Below are positions 1 through 4,607 of a DNA stretch of 19,381 bases, one piece after another. The notes under the pieces are model-generated. The model did no database searches, had not been told where the DNA came from, and worked only from the letters and a program-made list of their open reading frames with translations. The DNA is taken from assembly GCA_038061835.1 (NCBI GenBank), contig JBBTYJ010000003.1:1-19381 (forward strand), written 5' to 3'. This DNA comes from UBA5004 sp038061835 (lineage in GTDB: Bacteria > Patescibacteriota > Minisyncoccia > Phycocordibacterales > Zambryskibacteraceae). The translations under genes and the position numbers were made by a program. How positions within the stretch are numbered: position 1 is the first letter of the stretch; the number at the start of each line of letters is the position of its first letter.

Positions 1-54
1 ACCCGGGACCTCATCCTTACCATGGATGTGCTCTACCAACTGAGCTATCTTGGC
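1..54 (-). tRNA. tRNA-Thr (anticodon GGT), 3' end cut by window edge
   Basis: Read on the minus strand, the gene starts at 54 with acceptor strand GCCAAGA, then TA, D stem GCTC/GAGC around loop AGTTGGTA, and anticodon stem CATCC/GGATG around loop ATGGTAA. The anticodon is therefore GGT (Thr), with the expected T at position 33. The window stops just inside the T-stem, so the T-loop, acceptor 3' strand and discriminator are not visible. A TATTAT box at 64-69 and TTGGTA at 88-93 lie at promoter spacing upstream. Confidence 0.92.
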
Positions 55-63
55 ATAAAAGTT

Positions 64-93
64 ATAATACTAAACGGTGGATATCTTTACCAA
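64..93 (-). promoter_or_regulatory. Candidate promoter of tRNA-Thr
   Basis: On the minus strand TTGGTA (88-93) is followed after 18 nt by TATTAT (64-69), which ends 9 nt before the tRNA 5' end at 54. Spacing and position suit a sigma-70-type promoter giving a very short 5' leader. The -35 match is partial. Confidence 0.45.
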
Positions 94-133
94 TTTCGTC
101 GACGCGGGCTAGTGGACGATGTTAGAACTGTTT

Positions 134-508
134 TTAGATACCTATACCCTGAGAAAGGAGCCAGAATACTACACCCGCAACTCCCCACATTGGAAAAGTT
201 AACAGACTAGTATATCCATCCCCAACACTCAACCGATTATAGTACCAGAGGTGCTTGTTAAGAGTTTTGTGATAAGCAAACCCCAATGAATACTCCAATG
301 TAAATCCTACAATCGCACTTAATGCAAAAAGATAAATTATTTTTATTCCATAAACATAACTAAGTCCGAGACATCCGATTACGGGCACTACAAGTAAAAT
401 TATATACTCACTCCAACGAAATCTTTTTATTTTATGACCGTACAAATAAGCTAAATACATACCAACAAGAGAAGTTAGCAGAAGAACAGTCGCGATTGAA
501 ATTACCAT
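134..508 (-). CDS. Small four-helix membrane protein, unknown function
   Basis: A 124-residue, strongly hydrophobic protein with about four membrane segments (roughly residues 2-23, 34-53, 56-77 and 101-120) and short basic loops such as GHKIKRFRW. The C-terminal part (LEYSLGF, then HLWYYNRL, then FPMWGVAG) faintly recalls the putative CmpB/ABC type-IV permease family, but this is a resemblance from memory only. I chose the ATG at 506-508 because an extended -10 box (TGGTATAAT, 515-523) sits 6 nt upstream of it; a TTG at 527-529 would add seven residues but would put that box inside the coding region. It is probably transcribed alone, toward tRNA-Thr. Function unknown. Confidence 0.7.
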   Translation of the reverse strand: MVISIATVLLLTSLVGMYLAYLYGHKIKRFRWSEYIILLVVPVIGCLGLSYVYGIKIIYLFALSAIVGFTLEYSLGFAYHKTLNKHLWYYNRLSVGDGYTSLLTFPMWGVAGVVFWLLSQGIGI

Positions 509-514
509 ACTAAA

Positions 515-523
515 ATTATACCA
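515..523 (-). promoter_or_regulatory. Extended -10 box, leaderless start
   Basis: TGGTATAAT on the minus strand has the TGn extension. Its last T is 7 nt from the A of the ATG at 508, so initiation would fall on the start codon itself. No Shine-Dalgarno-like sequence precedes the ATG. Confidence 0.55.
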
Positions 524-558
524 GTTCAAATCCAGTAGTGGTGTGAGCTTTTGGTGGA

Positions 559-813
559 TTAAGTTAAAGAGTTTCTAAGCATTATCCTCAAAGCTTTTCT
601 GCCTGGACTAGTCTTAAAATACTCTTCTCGTCTTTTTGCATCTGCTTTATCCTTATATGCCTCATAAAATACTAACTCCCATGGTACATACGGTTTTGTA
701 GAAGAAACTAATTTTTTATTATGTCTTTCGAATCTACTTTTTAGATCCGTTGAATAACCAACATAGATTTGGTCGGTTTTCTTTTTACTTTTCAAAATGT
801 AAACACAGAACAT
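559..813 (-). CDS. GIY-YIG domain protein
   Basis: An 84-residue single-domain protein of the GIY-YIG nuclease superfamily, size and style of the UPF0213/YhbQ group. The two core strands are visible as VYILKS (residues 4-9) and IYVGYS (16-21), followed by the conserved Arg27 in DLKSRFERHN and a Lys/Arg-Glu segment AKRREEYFK (59-67) that should carry the metal-binding Glu. In this group the role is thought to be nucleic-acid cleavage or repair, but no specific substrate is known. I chose the ATG at 811-813 because the family usually begins with this M-x-x-V-Y-I pattern; an upstream in-frame start would add 11 hydrophobic residues and run into the hairpin. A TATAAT lies upstream in the loop of that hairpin (835-840). 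It lies downstream of the intron-bearing tRNA-Asp. Confidence 0.85.
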   Translation of the reverse strand: MFCVYILKSKKKTDQIYVGYSTDLKSRFERHNKKLVSSTKPYVPWELVFYEAYKDKADAKRREEYFKTSPGRKALRIMLRNSLT

Positions 814-818
814 ATTCA

Positions 819-857
819 GGGCGACCAGAAGTAGATTATAAATCACTTCTGGTCAGC
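819..857. repeat. Palindromic repeat, copy 1 (hairpin)
   Basis: GACCAGAAGT (823-832) pairs perfectly with ACTTCTGGTC (845-854), with GC/GC outside across a one-base bulge and a 12-nt AT-rich loop. On the minus strand the loop contains TATAAT (835-840), which may be the -10 box of the GIY-YIG gene 22 nt downstream. It is a diverged copy of the hairpin at 868-906. Confidence 0.8.
835..840 (-). promoter_or_regulatory. Candidate -10 box of the GIY-YIG gene
   Basis: TATAAT on the minus strand lies in the loop of the palindrome at 819-857. Predicted initiation near 828 would leave a leader of about 15 nt without a Shine-Dalgarno sequence. No clear -35 was found. Confidence 0.35.
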
Positions 858-867
858 TTAACATTCC

Positions 868-906
868 GGGCGACCCGAAGTAGAACAGAGTTCACTTCGG
901 GTCAGC
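868..906. repeat. Palindromic repeat, copy 2 (hairpin)
   Basis: GACCCGAAGT (872-881) pairs with ACTTCGGGTC (894-903). The stem is extended outward by GGGC (868-871) against GCCC (905-908) and inward by GAAC/GTTC. Compared with copy 1, an A-T pair has become C-G on both arms, a compensatory change. Repeat period is 49 bp. Confidence 0.8.
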
Positions 907-936
907 CCAGAACTGAACTTCGTTCTAGTTCTGGGC
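905..936. repeat. Hairpin abutting the tRNA-Asp 3' end
   Basis: GCCCAGAACT (905-914) pairs with AGTTCTGGGC (927-936), with an inner GAAC/GTTC stem closed by TTC and one bulged base. Base 936 is the discriminator of tRNA-Asp, so the stem reaches the mature tRNA end. There is no U-run, so it does not look like an intrinsic terminator; it may mark a processing site or be a third, diverged member of the neighbouring palindromes. Confidence 0.7.
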
Positions 937-1243
937 GCGAGTGATGGGATTTGAACCCACGACCTCTTCCGTGCACTTATCCAATATTTTCATAAAGGCG
1001 TGGACTATATCTTCACCATACCCTTTCGGGCTTAGGCGCTTTGGTATCTAGTCTCTACGGCGTCCCCTCACTCATTTTATTGTTATTAAAACAAGTATTA
1101 CGAGGGTTCCCACGGTATTCGCATGCTCCAATGTTACATTGAAGTTTAGCCTTCACCGTTATCCCAAAGAGTTTCAATCTGCCGTTTCGGCAGAAAGCTG
1201 CATTGCTACAGGGAAGCGCTCTAACCAGCTGAGCTACACCCGC
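936..1243 (-). tRNA. tRNA-Asp (GTC) interrupted by a group I intron
   Basis: Minus strand. Exon 1 (1208-1243) is acceptor GCGGGTG, TA, D arm GCTC-AGCTGGTTA-GAGC, then anticodon strand CTTCC and loop bases CTGT. Exon 2 (936-973) is CAC, GGAAG, AGGTC, T arm GTGGG-TTCAAAT-CCCAT, acceptor CACTCGC and discriminator G. Joined, the loop reads CTGTCAC, the standard tRNA-Asp loop with anticodon GTC; G73 is the Asp identity base. All stems pair, with G-T wobbles at 4-69 and 49-65. CCA is not encoded. The intron separates positions 35 and 36, inside the anticodon. The 5' end is one base after the stop codon of the upstream LAGLIDADG gene, so both probably share a transcript. Confidence 0.93.
974..1207 (-). 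ncRNA. Group I self-splicing intron in tRNA-Asp
   Basis: A 234-nt intron on the minus strand. The 5' exon ends in U and the intron ends in G (974), as group I introns require. P1 is visible: exon CTGT pairs with GCAG (1198-1201) with a U-G pair at the splice site. P2 is the hairpin at 1178-1194. The core includes the P7 strands GACTAGATACC (1043-1053) and GATATAGTCC (1002-1011), the classic group I signature, and a GGGAACCC hairpin of P6 type near 1106. The small size and tRNA location suggest the IC3 class known from bacterial tRNA introns. It contains no endonuclease ORF. Confidence 0.92.
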
Positions 1244-1244
1244 T

Positions 1245-1922
1245 TTATTTGACTCCGTACAAAACATTTACGGCCCTACGGAAAAGCTTGTACTTTCGAC
1301 TTAAATACAAACTTCGACAGTTATTATGATACATTAACTTGTATAAAGCAATGCTATCATTATGACTTAACACTAGCTCAAATCCTCTTGTTTTGTTATA
1401 GATAGATCCTTTTTTTATTATTGGTCTTAATCGAGAATGAAGTTCTGATAGAAACAATTTAGATCCTGATGTAAAACGAGTGGAAAAAATCCATCTCTCT
1501 TTCTCTCTATCTTTTACCTTATGTTTTCTAAAATACACACAGCCATCACCGTCAAAATATCCACGAACAAAATCACCTAAAAATAGGTCGGGTATAGAAG
1601 GAAATTTAATAGTTTTACTTTTGTTAGGTACAAATTCAAGATTAATTAAATCGTCAAACATCTCCTTGCTCCCGATTTGCAATCTATAACCTATTTTCCA
1701 TTTATTATTTCCACGATCACGTACAGATATCTTATGATTTGATTTTAGTACCCTCCTTATTTTTAATAAAATCTCCTTATCAGTTACATGAAACTCAATA
1801 AAATGAGCTTTGCGATTATTGGCAATCATGGTCCCGTCCGCAGCAAAAAATCCTAGGACATACGCCATGCTTCTAGACCATTTCTTGAAAAATCCCCTAT
1901 CTACTTTCTTGTATATTGGCAC
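1245..1922 (-). CDS. LAGLIDADG homing endonuclease family protein
   Basis: A 225-residue two-motif (monomeric type) LAGLIDADG protein. The first motif is AYVLGFFAADG (residues 20-30) and the second DFVRGYFDGDG (117-127); each ends in the acidic residue expected to bind the catalytic metal (Asp29, Asp126). The rest is basic, as in DNA-binding homing enzymes. The start is GTG at 1920-1922, preceded at 6 nt by an extended -10 box; the internal ATG at residue 19 just before motif 1 is an alternative. The TAA ends at 1245 and the tRNA-Asp starts at 1243. Such genes normally lie inside the intron they mobilise; this one lies outside it, upstream of exon 1, on the same strand. Both motifs look intact, so it may be active. 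Its target is unknown. Confidence 0.9.
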   Translation of the reverse strand: MPIYKKVDRGFFKKWSRSMAYVLGFFAADGTMIANNRKAHFIEFHVTDKEILLKIRRVLKSNHKISVRDRGNNKWKIGYRLQIGSKEMFDDLINLEFVPNKSKTIKFPSIPDLFLGDFVRGYFDGDGCVYFRKHKVKDREKERWIFSTRFTSGSKLFLSELHSRLRPIIKKGSIYNKTRGFELVLSHNDSIALYKLMYHNNCRSLYLSRKYKLFRRAVNVLYGVK

Positions 1923-1928
1923 TTATAT

Positions 1929-1937
1929 ATTATAGCA
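1929..1937 (-). promoter_or_regulatory. Extended -10 box upstream of the LAGLIDADG gene
   Basis: TGCTATAAT on the minus strand ends 6 nt before the GTG start at 1922, so the transcript would begin at the start codon. It probably drives both the endonuclease and the intron-bearing tRNA-Asp. Confidence 0.55.
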
Positions 1938-1996
1938 TGTGACAGAACATTACTATAACCATCTAACACACATATTTATGACTAAAAATAAGTATA

Positions 1997-2067
1997 TGCC
2001 GGCGAATGGAATCGGACCATTGTTTGAGGCTTATGAGTCCTCTGTTCTACCATTGAACTACGCCGGC
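1997..2067 (-). tRNA. tRNA-Met (CAT), elongator type
   Basis: Minus strand: acceptor GCCGGCG/CGCCGGC fully paired (G1-C72, so not an initiator), D arm GTTC-AATGGTA-GAAC, anticodon arm GAGGA-CTCATAA-GCCTC with anticodon CAT, T arm AATGG-TCCGATT-CCATT, discriminator A; no encoded CCA. Two oddities: an A31-G39 mismatch closes the anticodon loop, and the T-loop has C instead of T at position 55. A lysidine-modified tRNA-Ile(CAT) cannot be excluded from sequence alone. Confidence 0.88.
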
Positions 2068-2103
2068 AATTGAACAATAACTCAAATACTATATTACGAA
2101 ATC

Positions 2104-2132
2104 TTGCTTTTCTCAAGAAAAAACCATATAAT
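2104..2132 (+). promoter_or_regulatory. Promoter of initiator tRNA
   Basis: TTGCTT (2104-2109), 17 nt, then TATAAT (2127-2132), 8 nt before the tRNA 5' end at 2141. Spacing is ideal for sigma-70-type recognition. CCCGC (2133-2137) right after it could pair with GCGGG of the tRNA acceptor strand (2142-2146) in the precursor. Confidence 0.6.
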
Positions 2133-2140
2133 CCCGCCAT

Positions 2141-2211
2141 AGCGGGTTGGAGGAGTAGTACCTCGACAGGCTCATAACCTGTAGACATCCGTGCAAATCG
2201 GGTACCCGCAA
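2141..2211 (+). tRNA. Initiator tRNA-fMet (CAT)
   Basis: Acceptor AGCGGGT against ACCCGCA leaves positions 1 and 72 unpaired (A1-A72), the hallmark of bacterial initiators. Anticodon arm ACAGG-CTCATAA-CCTGT has the initiator-style loop. D arm is GAGG-AGTAGTA-CCTC, T arm ATCCG-TGCAAAT-CGGGT, discriminator A, no CCA. Unusual points: the D-loop lacks the G18-G19 pair, the T-loop has G at 55, and the anticodon stem has A29-T41 where the usual three G-C pairs occur. It lies 2 nt from the stop of the convergent gene at 2214. Confidence 0.85.
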
Positions 2212-2213
2212 CA

Positions 2214-2891
2214 CTAAAGCATCTTCAATTCCTTAAACACTTTTTCAAAAAGCGCAATAGTGCGTTTCGTCTCGCGTTCAGTCAATTTAAAATCACCGCC
2301 GGAATGGACAATCGCGTTTCTTACCTTGTGTGCCTCCCACGCCTCGTCAAGAGTCACAAAATCATTTTTTTTGGCTGACTTTAGCATATCGCCGAGAGAG
2401 TCGCCAACGTAACCCTTGGTGCGCAATAGTTTCTCAAGCATGATGTCTGCTTCGATGATAGCTGACTGCCAGTCGGAAAGATTGTTAGAATTTGCATATT
2501 TAATGATATTTTTCCACTTTTCATTTTTGGGTTCTGACGCCGGATTTTCGTCCGCAACCTGATTCGGAATAGACGGATCATAAATTTTCTTTTCCTCAAT
2601 ATTGATGGCTCTAAGTTGCCATTCATTATAAATAATGCCGACAAAAGCCAGAGCGCTAATAATCGCCGCTACAAATTTCCACGTTGGCCAAATATGTCTA
2701 AAAAAATAACTTGTCATGCTATCCCAGATCTCACTCAAACTGCCAAACCCCAGACCCCCAACAAGATTCAACAAGGCAGTAATAATGGCGCCAATAAGCA
2801 CAAGCCCCGCCAATAAAAAGAGCAGGTATTCGGTCGTTTTGATATTGCTATTGCTTCCTGATGTTGACGGTGGTTTTTTCTCTTCAGCCAT
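2214..2891 (-). CDS. Membrane-anchored protein with HEPN-like C-terminal domain
   Basis: A 225-residue protein with a polar N-terminus, two membrane helices (about 21-44 and 70-90), a linker, and a helical cytoplasmic domain (about 125-225). That domain carries RNAIVH (Arg191-His196), which fits the R-x4-6-H motif of HEPN domains, set between predicted helices as in that fold; HEPN proteins are often RNases or nucleotide-binding partners. I assign this by motif only. Similar two-helix proteins with a VRN-x-VH motif are, as far as I recall, widespread in Patescibacteria and have no assigned role. It starts 13 nt after the gatA stop, so it is probably the last gene of the ligA-gatC-gatA transcript. 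Confidence 0.7.
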   Translation of the reverse strand: MAEEKKPPSTSGSNSNIKTTEYLLFLLAGLVLIGAIITALLNLVGGLGFGSLSEIWDSMTSYFFRHIWPTWKFVAAIISALAFVGIIYNEWQLRAINIEEKKIYDPSIPNQVADENPASEPKNEKWKNIIKYANSNNLSDWQSAIIEADIMLEKLLRTKGYVGDSLGDMLKSAKKNDFVTLDEAWEAHKVRNAIVHSGGDFKLTERETKRTIALFEKVFKELKML

Positions 2892-2904
2892 ACTGTTATA
2901 TATC

Positions 2905-4314
2905 TTATTCTCCTAAAAATTCTTTACCAGCAGTAAATAAATCGTTTTCTCTACCAAGACCTGCCGTAAGTTCAATACCCAGCGGCAAATCACCAACCCA
3001 TCCTGAAGGAATTGACATGGACGGCAAACCGGCGATATTGGCCGGCACGGTAAAGATATCGGCCAAATACATCGAAAGCGGATCAGTGGTCTTTTCCCCA
3101 AGTTTAAATGCGGGAGTTGGAGTGGTGGGTGTCACAATCAAATCTATTTGTTCAAATACTTTATTTAATTCATCTGTAATTAGTCTTTTCATTTTTAAAG
3201 CACTACCGTAATATTCGTCATAATATCCGGAGGAAAGCACGTAGGCGCCCAAAATAATTCGCCTGCGAACCTCTTTACCAAAGCCCTCGCCACGAGTTTT
3301 GAAATAATCTTCAATCACATCTTGACCGTCTTGATGTAAACCGTATTTTACCCCGTCAAAACGCGCCAGATTTGAGGAAGCTTCGGCAGGCATGATGATG
3401 TAGTAGGATGCTAAAGAATATTTTATATGCGGAAGTTTTATATCTTTTATTTTGTACCCGAGTGATTTAAATTTTTTTATCGCTTCTTCAAAATTGTTCT
3501 GCACATTCTCACCTACTCCTTCGCTTTTGATAAACTCTTGCGGGACACCTATAGTTTTGGAAAATTTTTTGTTCTTAGAGTAAGTTTGGTCGGTTATAGT
3601 TGTGCTATCAAGAGAATCCCGTCCTTTCAATACATCGTAAATTATTTCAGCATCAGTAACTGTTTTTGATAACGGGCCAATCTGATCAAGTGAAGAAGCC
3701 ATTGCAATAAGACCGGAACGGGAAACTCTGCCATATGTTGGCTTGAGACCAACAACGCCACAAAAAGCAGCCGGTTGGCGCACCGAGCCACCTGTATCGG
3801 AACCAAGCGCAGCCAAGGCCAAATTAGCAGCTACCGCTGCTGCTGAACCACCAGAAGAACCGCCGGGCACTCTAGATAGATCGCGAGGATTTCTGGTCAC
3901 GCCATGTACCGAACTTTCGGTAGAACTACCCATAGCAAATTCATCCATATTGGTACGCCCAAGGATAATCGCACCAGCATCTTTAAGTTTTTTAACTGCG
4001 GTACTATCATATGGCGCTATAAATCCCTTAAGAATTTTCGAACCAGCCGTCGCGCATTGGCCATCCATTAGAATATTGTCTTTAATCGCGATTGGAATAC
4101 CAAGAAGTGGCAAGTCCAGTCCCTCTTTAATTTTCTTATCAGCATCATCCGCCTGTTGCAATACATTATTAAATATTTCTAGGAAAGCATGGGTGTCTTT
4201 ATCTTTTTTTTCAATCGCATCAAGTGACGCTTGGGTCAATTGACGCGCGGAAAATTTCTTCGTCTGAAGAGCTTTTTTCGCGGTTTGAATTGTCAGTTTA
4301 GCAAGATCAATCAT
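2905..4314 (-). CDS. gatA: Asp-tRNA(Asn)/Glu-tRNA(Gln) amidotransferase subunit A
   Basis: A 469-residue amidase-signature enzyme that frees ammonia from glutamine for the transamidation of mischarged Glu-tRNA(Gln) and/or Asp-tRNA(Asn) by the GatCAB complex. The Ser-cisSer-Lys triad is in place: Lys78 in GIPIAIKDN, Ser153 in the Gly/Ser-rich GGSSGGS segment, and Ser177 in GSDTGGSVRQPA, each one residue off the Staphylococcus enzyme's numbering as I recall it. The C-terminus is slightly short for the family. The ATG overlaps the gatC stop by one base (TAATG), implying translational coupling. gatB is not in the window. The transamidation route is expected where a dedicated GlnRS or AsnRS is missing. 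Confidence 0.97.
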   Translation of the reverse strand: MIDLAKLTIQTAKKALQTKKFSARQLTQASLDAIEKKDKDTHAFLEIFNNVLQQADDADKKIKEGLDLPLLGIPIAIKDNILMDGQCATAGSKILKGFIAPYDSTAVKKLKDAGAIILGRTNMDEFAMGSSTESSVHGVTRNPRDLSRVPGGSSGGSAAAVAANLALAALGSDTGGSVRQPAAFCGVVGLKPTYGRVSRSGLIAMASSLDQIGPLSKTVTDAEIIYDVLKGRDSLDSTTITDQTYSKNKKFSKTIGVPQEFIKSEGVGENVQNNFEEAIKKFKSLGYKIKDIKLPHIKYSLASYYIIMPAEASSNLARFDGVKYGLHQDGQDVIEDYFKTRGEGFGKEVRRRIILGAYVLSSGYYDEYYGSALKMKRLITDELNKVFEQIDLIVTPTTPTPAFKLGEKTTDPLSMYLADIFTVPANIAGLPSMSIPSGWVGDLPLGIELTAGLGRENDLFTAGKEFLGE

Positions 4315-4607
4315 TAGAGAATTTTCTTCACTTTTATATAGTCCCCTTCTCTTGCGGGAGCTTGTTCTAAAATTTTTTCCGTGTATGTACCTGACTCGTG
4401 CGGATATCCATCTTCTCGCATCACATTACGTATCGGATTAGCCTCCGCTGTTATGTTTTGACCATCATTCATTACCTCTTTTACTTCTCCAACATAGCCA
4501 AGAATAGCATCGAACTCGCGAGTCAAATTCTCCGCTTCCGTGTCTCCCATCTCAATCCGCACCAACTTGGCTAACTTTAAAACTTCATCCTTATTCATGC
4601 GATTCAT
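4314..4607 (-). CDS. gatC: Asp-tRNA(Asn)/Glu-tRNA(Gln) amidotransferase subunit C
   Basis: A 97-residue GatC, the small subunit that wraps around and stabilises the GatA-GatB interface. The family pattern is clear: VLKLAKLVRIEM near the N-terminus, an acidic helix ending in FDAILGYVGEV, and the proline-containing tail NPIRNVMREDGY followed by the conserved APAREGDYIKVKKIL. Its ATG overlaps the ligA stop in an ATGA junction, and its stop overlaps the gatA start, so ligA, gatC and gatA form one tightly coupled transcript. Met4 is a possible alternative start. Confidence 0.95.
   Translation of the reverse strand: MNRMNKDEVLKLAKLVRIEMGDTEAENLTREFDAILGYVGEVKEVMNDGQNITAEANPIRNVMREDGYPHESGTYTEKILEQAPAREGDYIKVKKIL

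Noticed and set aside
22..210. Plus-strand ORF of 62 codons
   Set aside because: It begins inside tRNA-Thr and crosses its promoter and the 3' end of the membrane protein gene; no protein-like pattern.
819..936. Possible CRISPR array
   Set aside because: Only three related units, each a palindrome with diverged sequence and no uniform spacers or cas genes.
905..936. Rho-independent terminator after tRNA-Asp
   Set aside because: The hairpin is good but no T-run follows on the minus strand.
750..944. Plus-strand ORF with Arg/Ser/Thr-rich protein
   Set aside because: Its sequence is simply the translation of the three tandem hairpins and the GIY-YIG 5' end in another frame.
1055..1267. Minus-strand ORF containing GVAQLVRALP
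   Set aside because: That peptide is the usual chance translation of a tRNA 5' half; the ORF is tRNA-Asp exon 1 plus intron.
1982..2188. Minus-strand ORF containing SSMVEQRTHKPQ
   Set aside because: It is the translation of tRNA-Met and the antisense of tRNA-fMet, not a gene.
3743..4243. Plus-strand ORF of 166 codons antisense to gatA
   Set aside because: GatA has all family motifs; the antisense frame is open because of codon bias only. The same applies to the long plus-strand frames opposite ligA, pilB and pilM.
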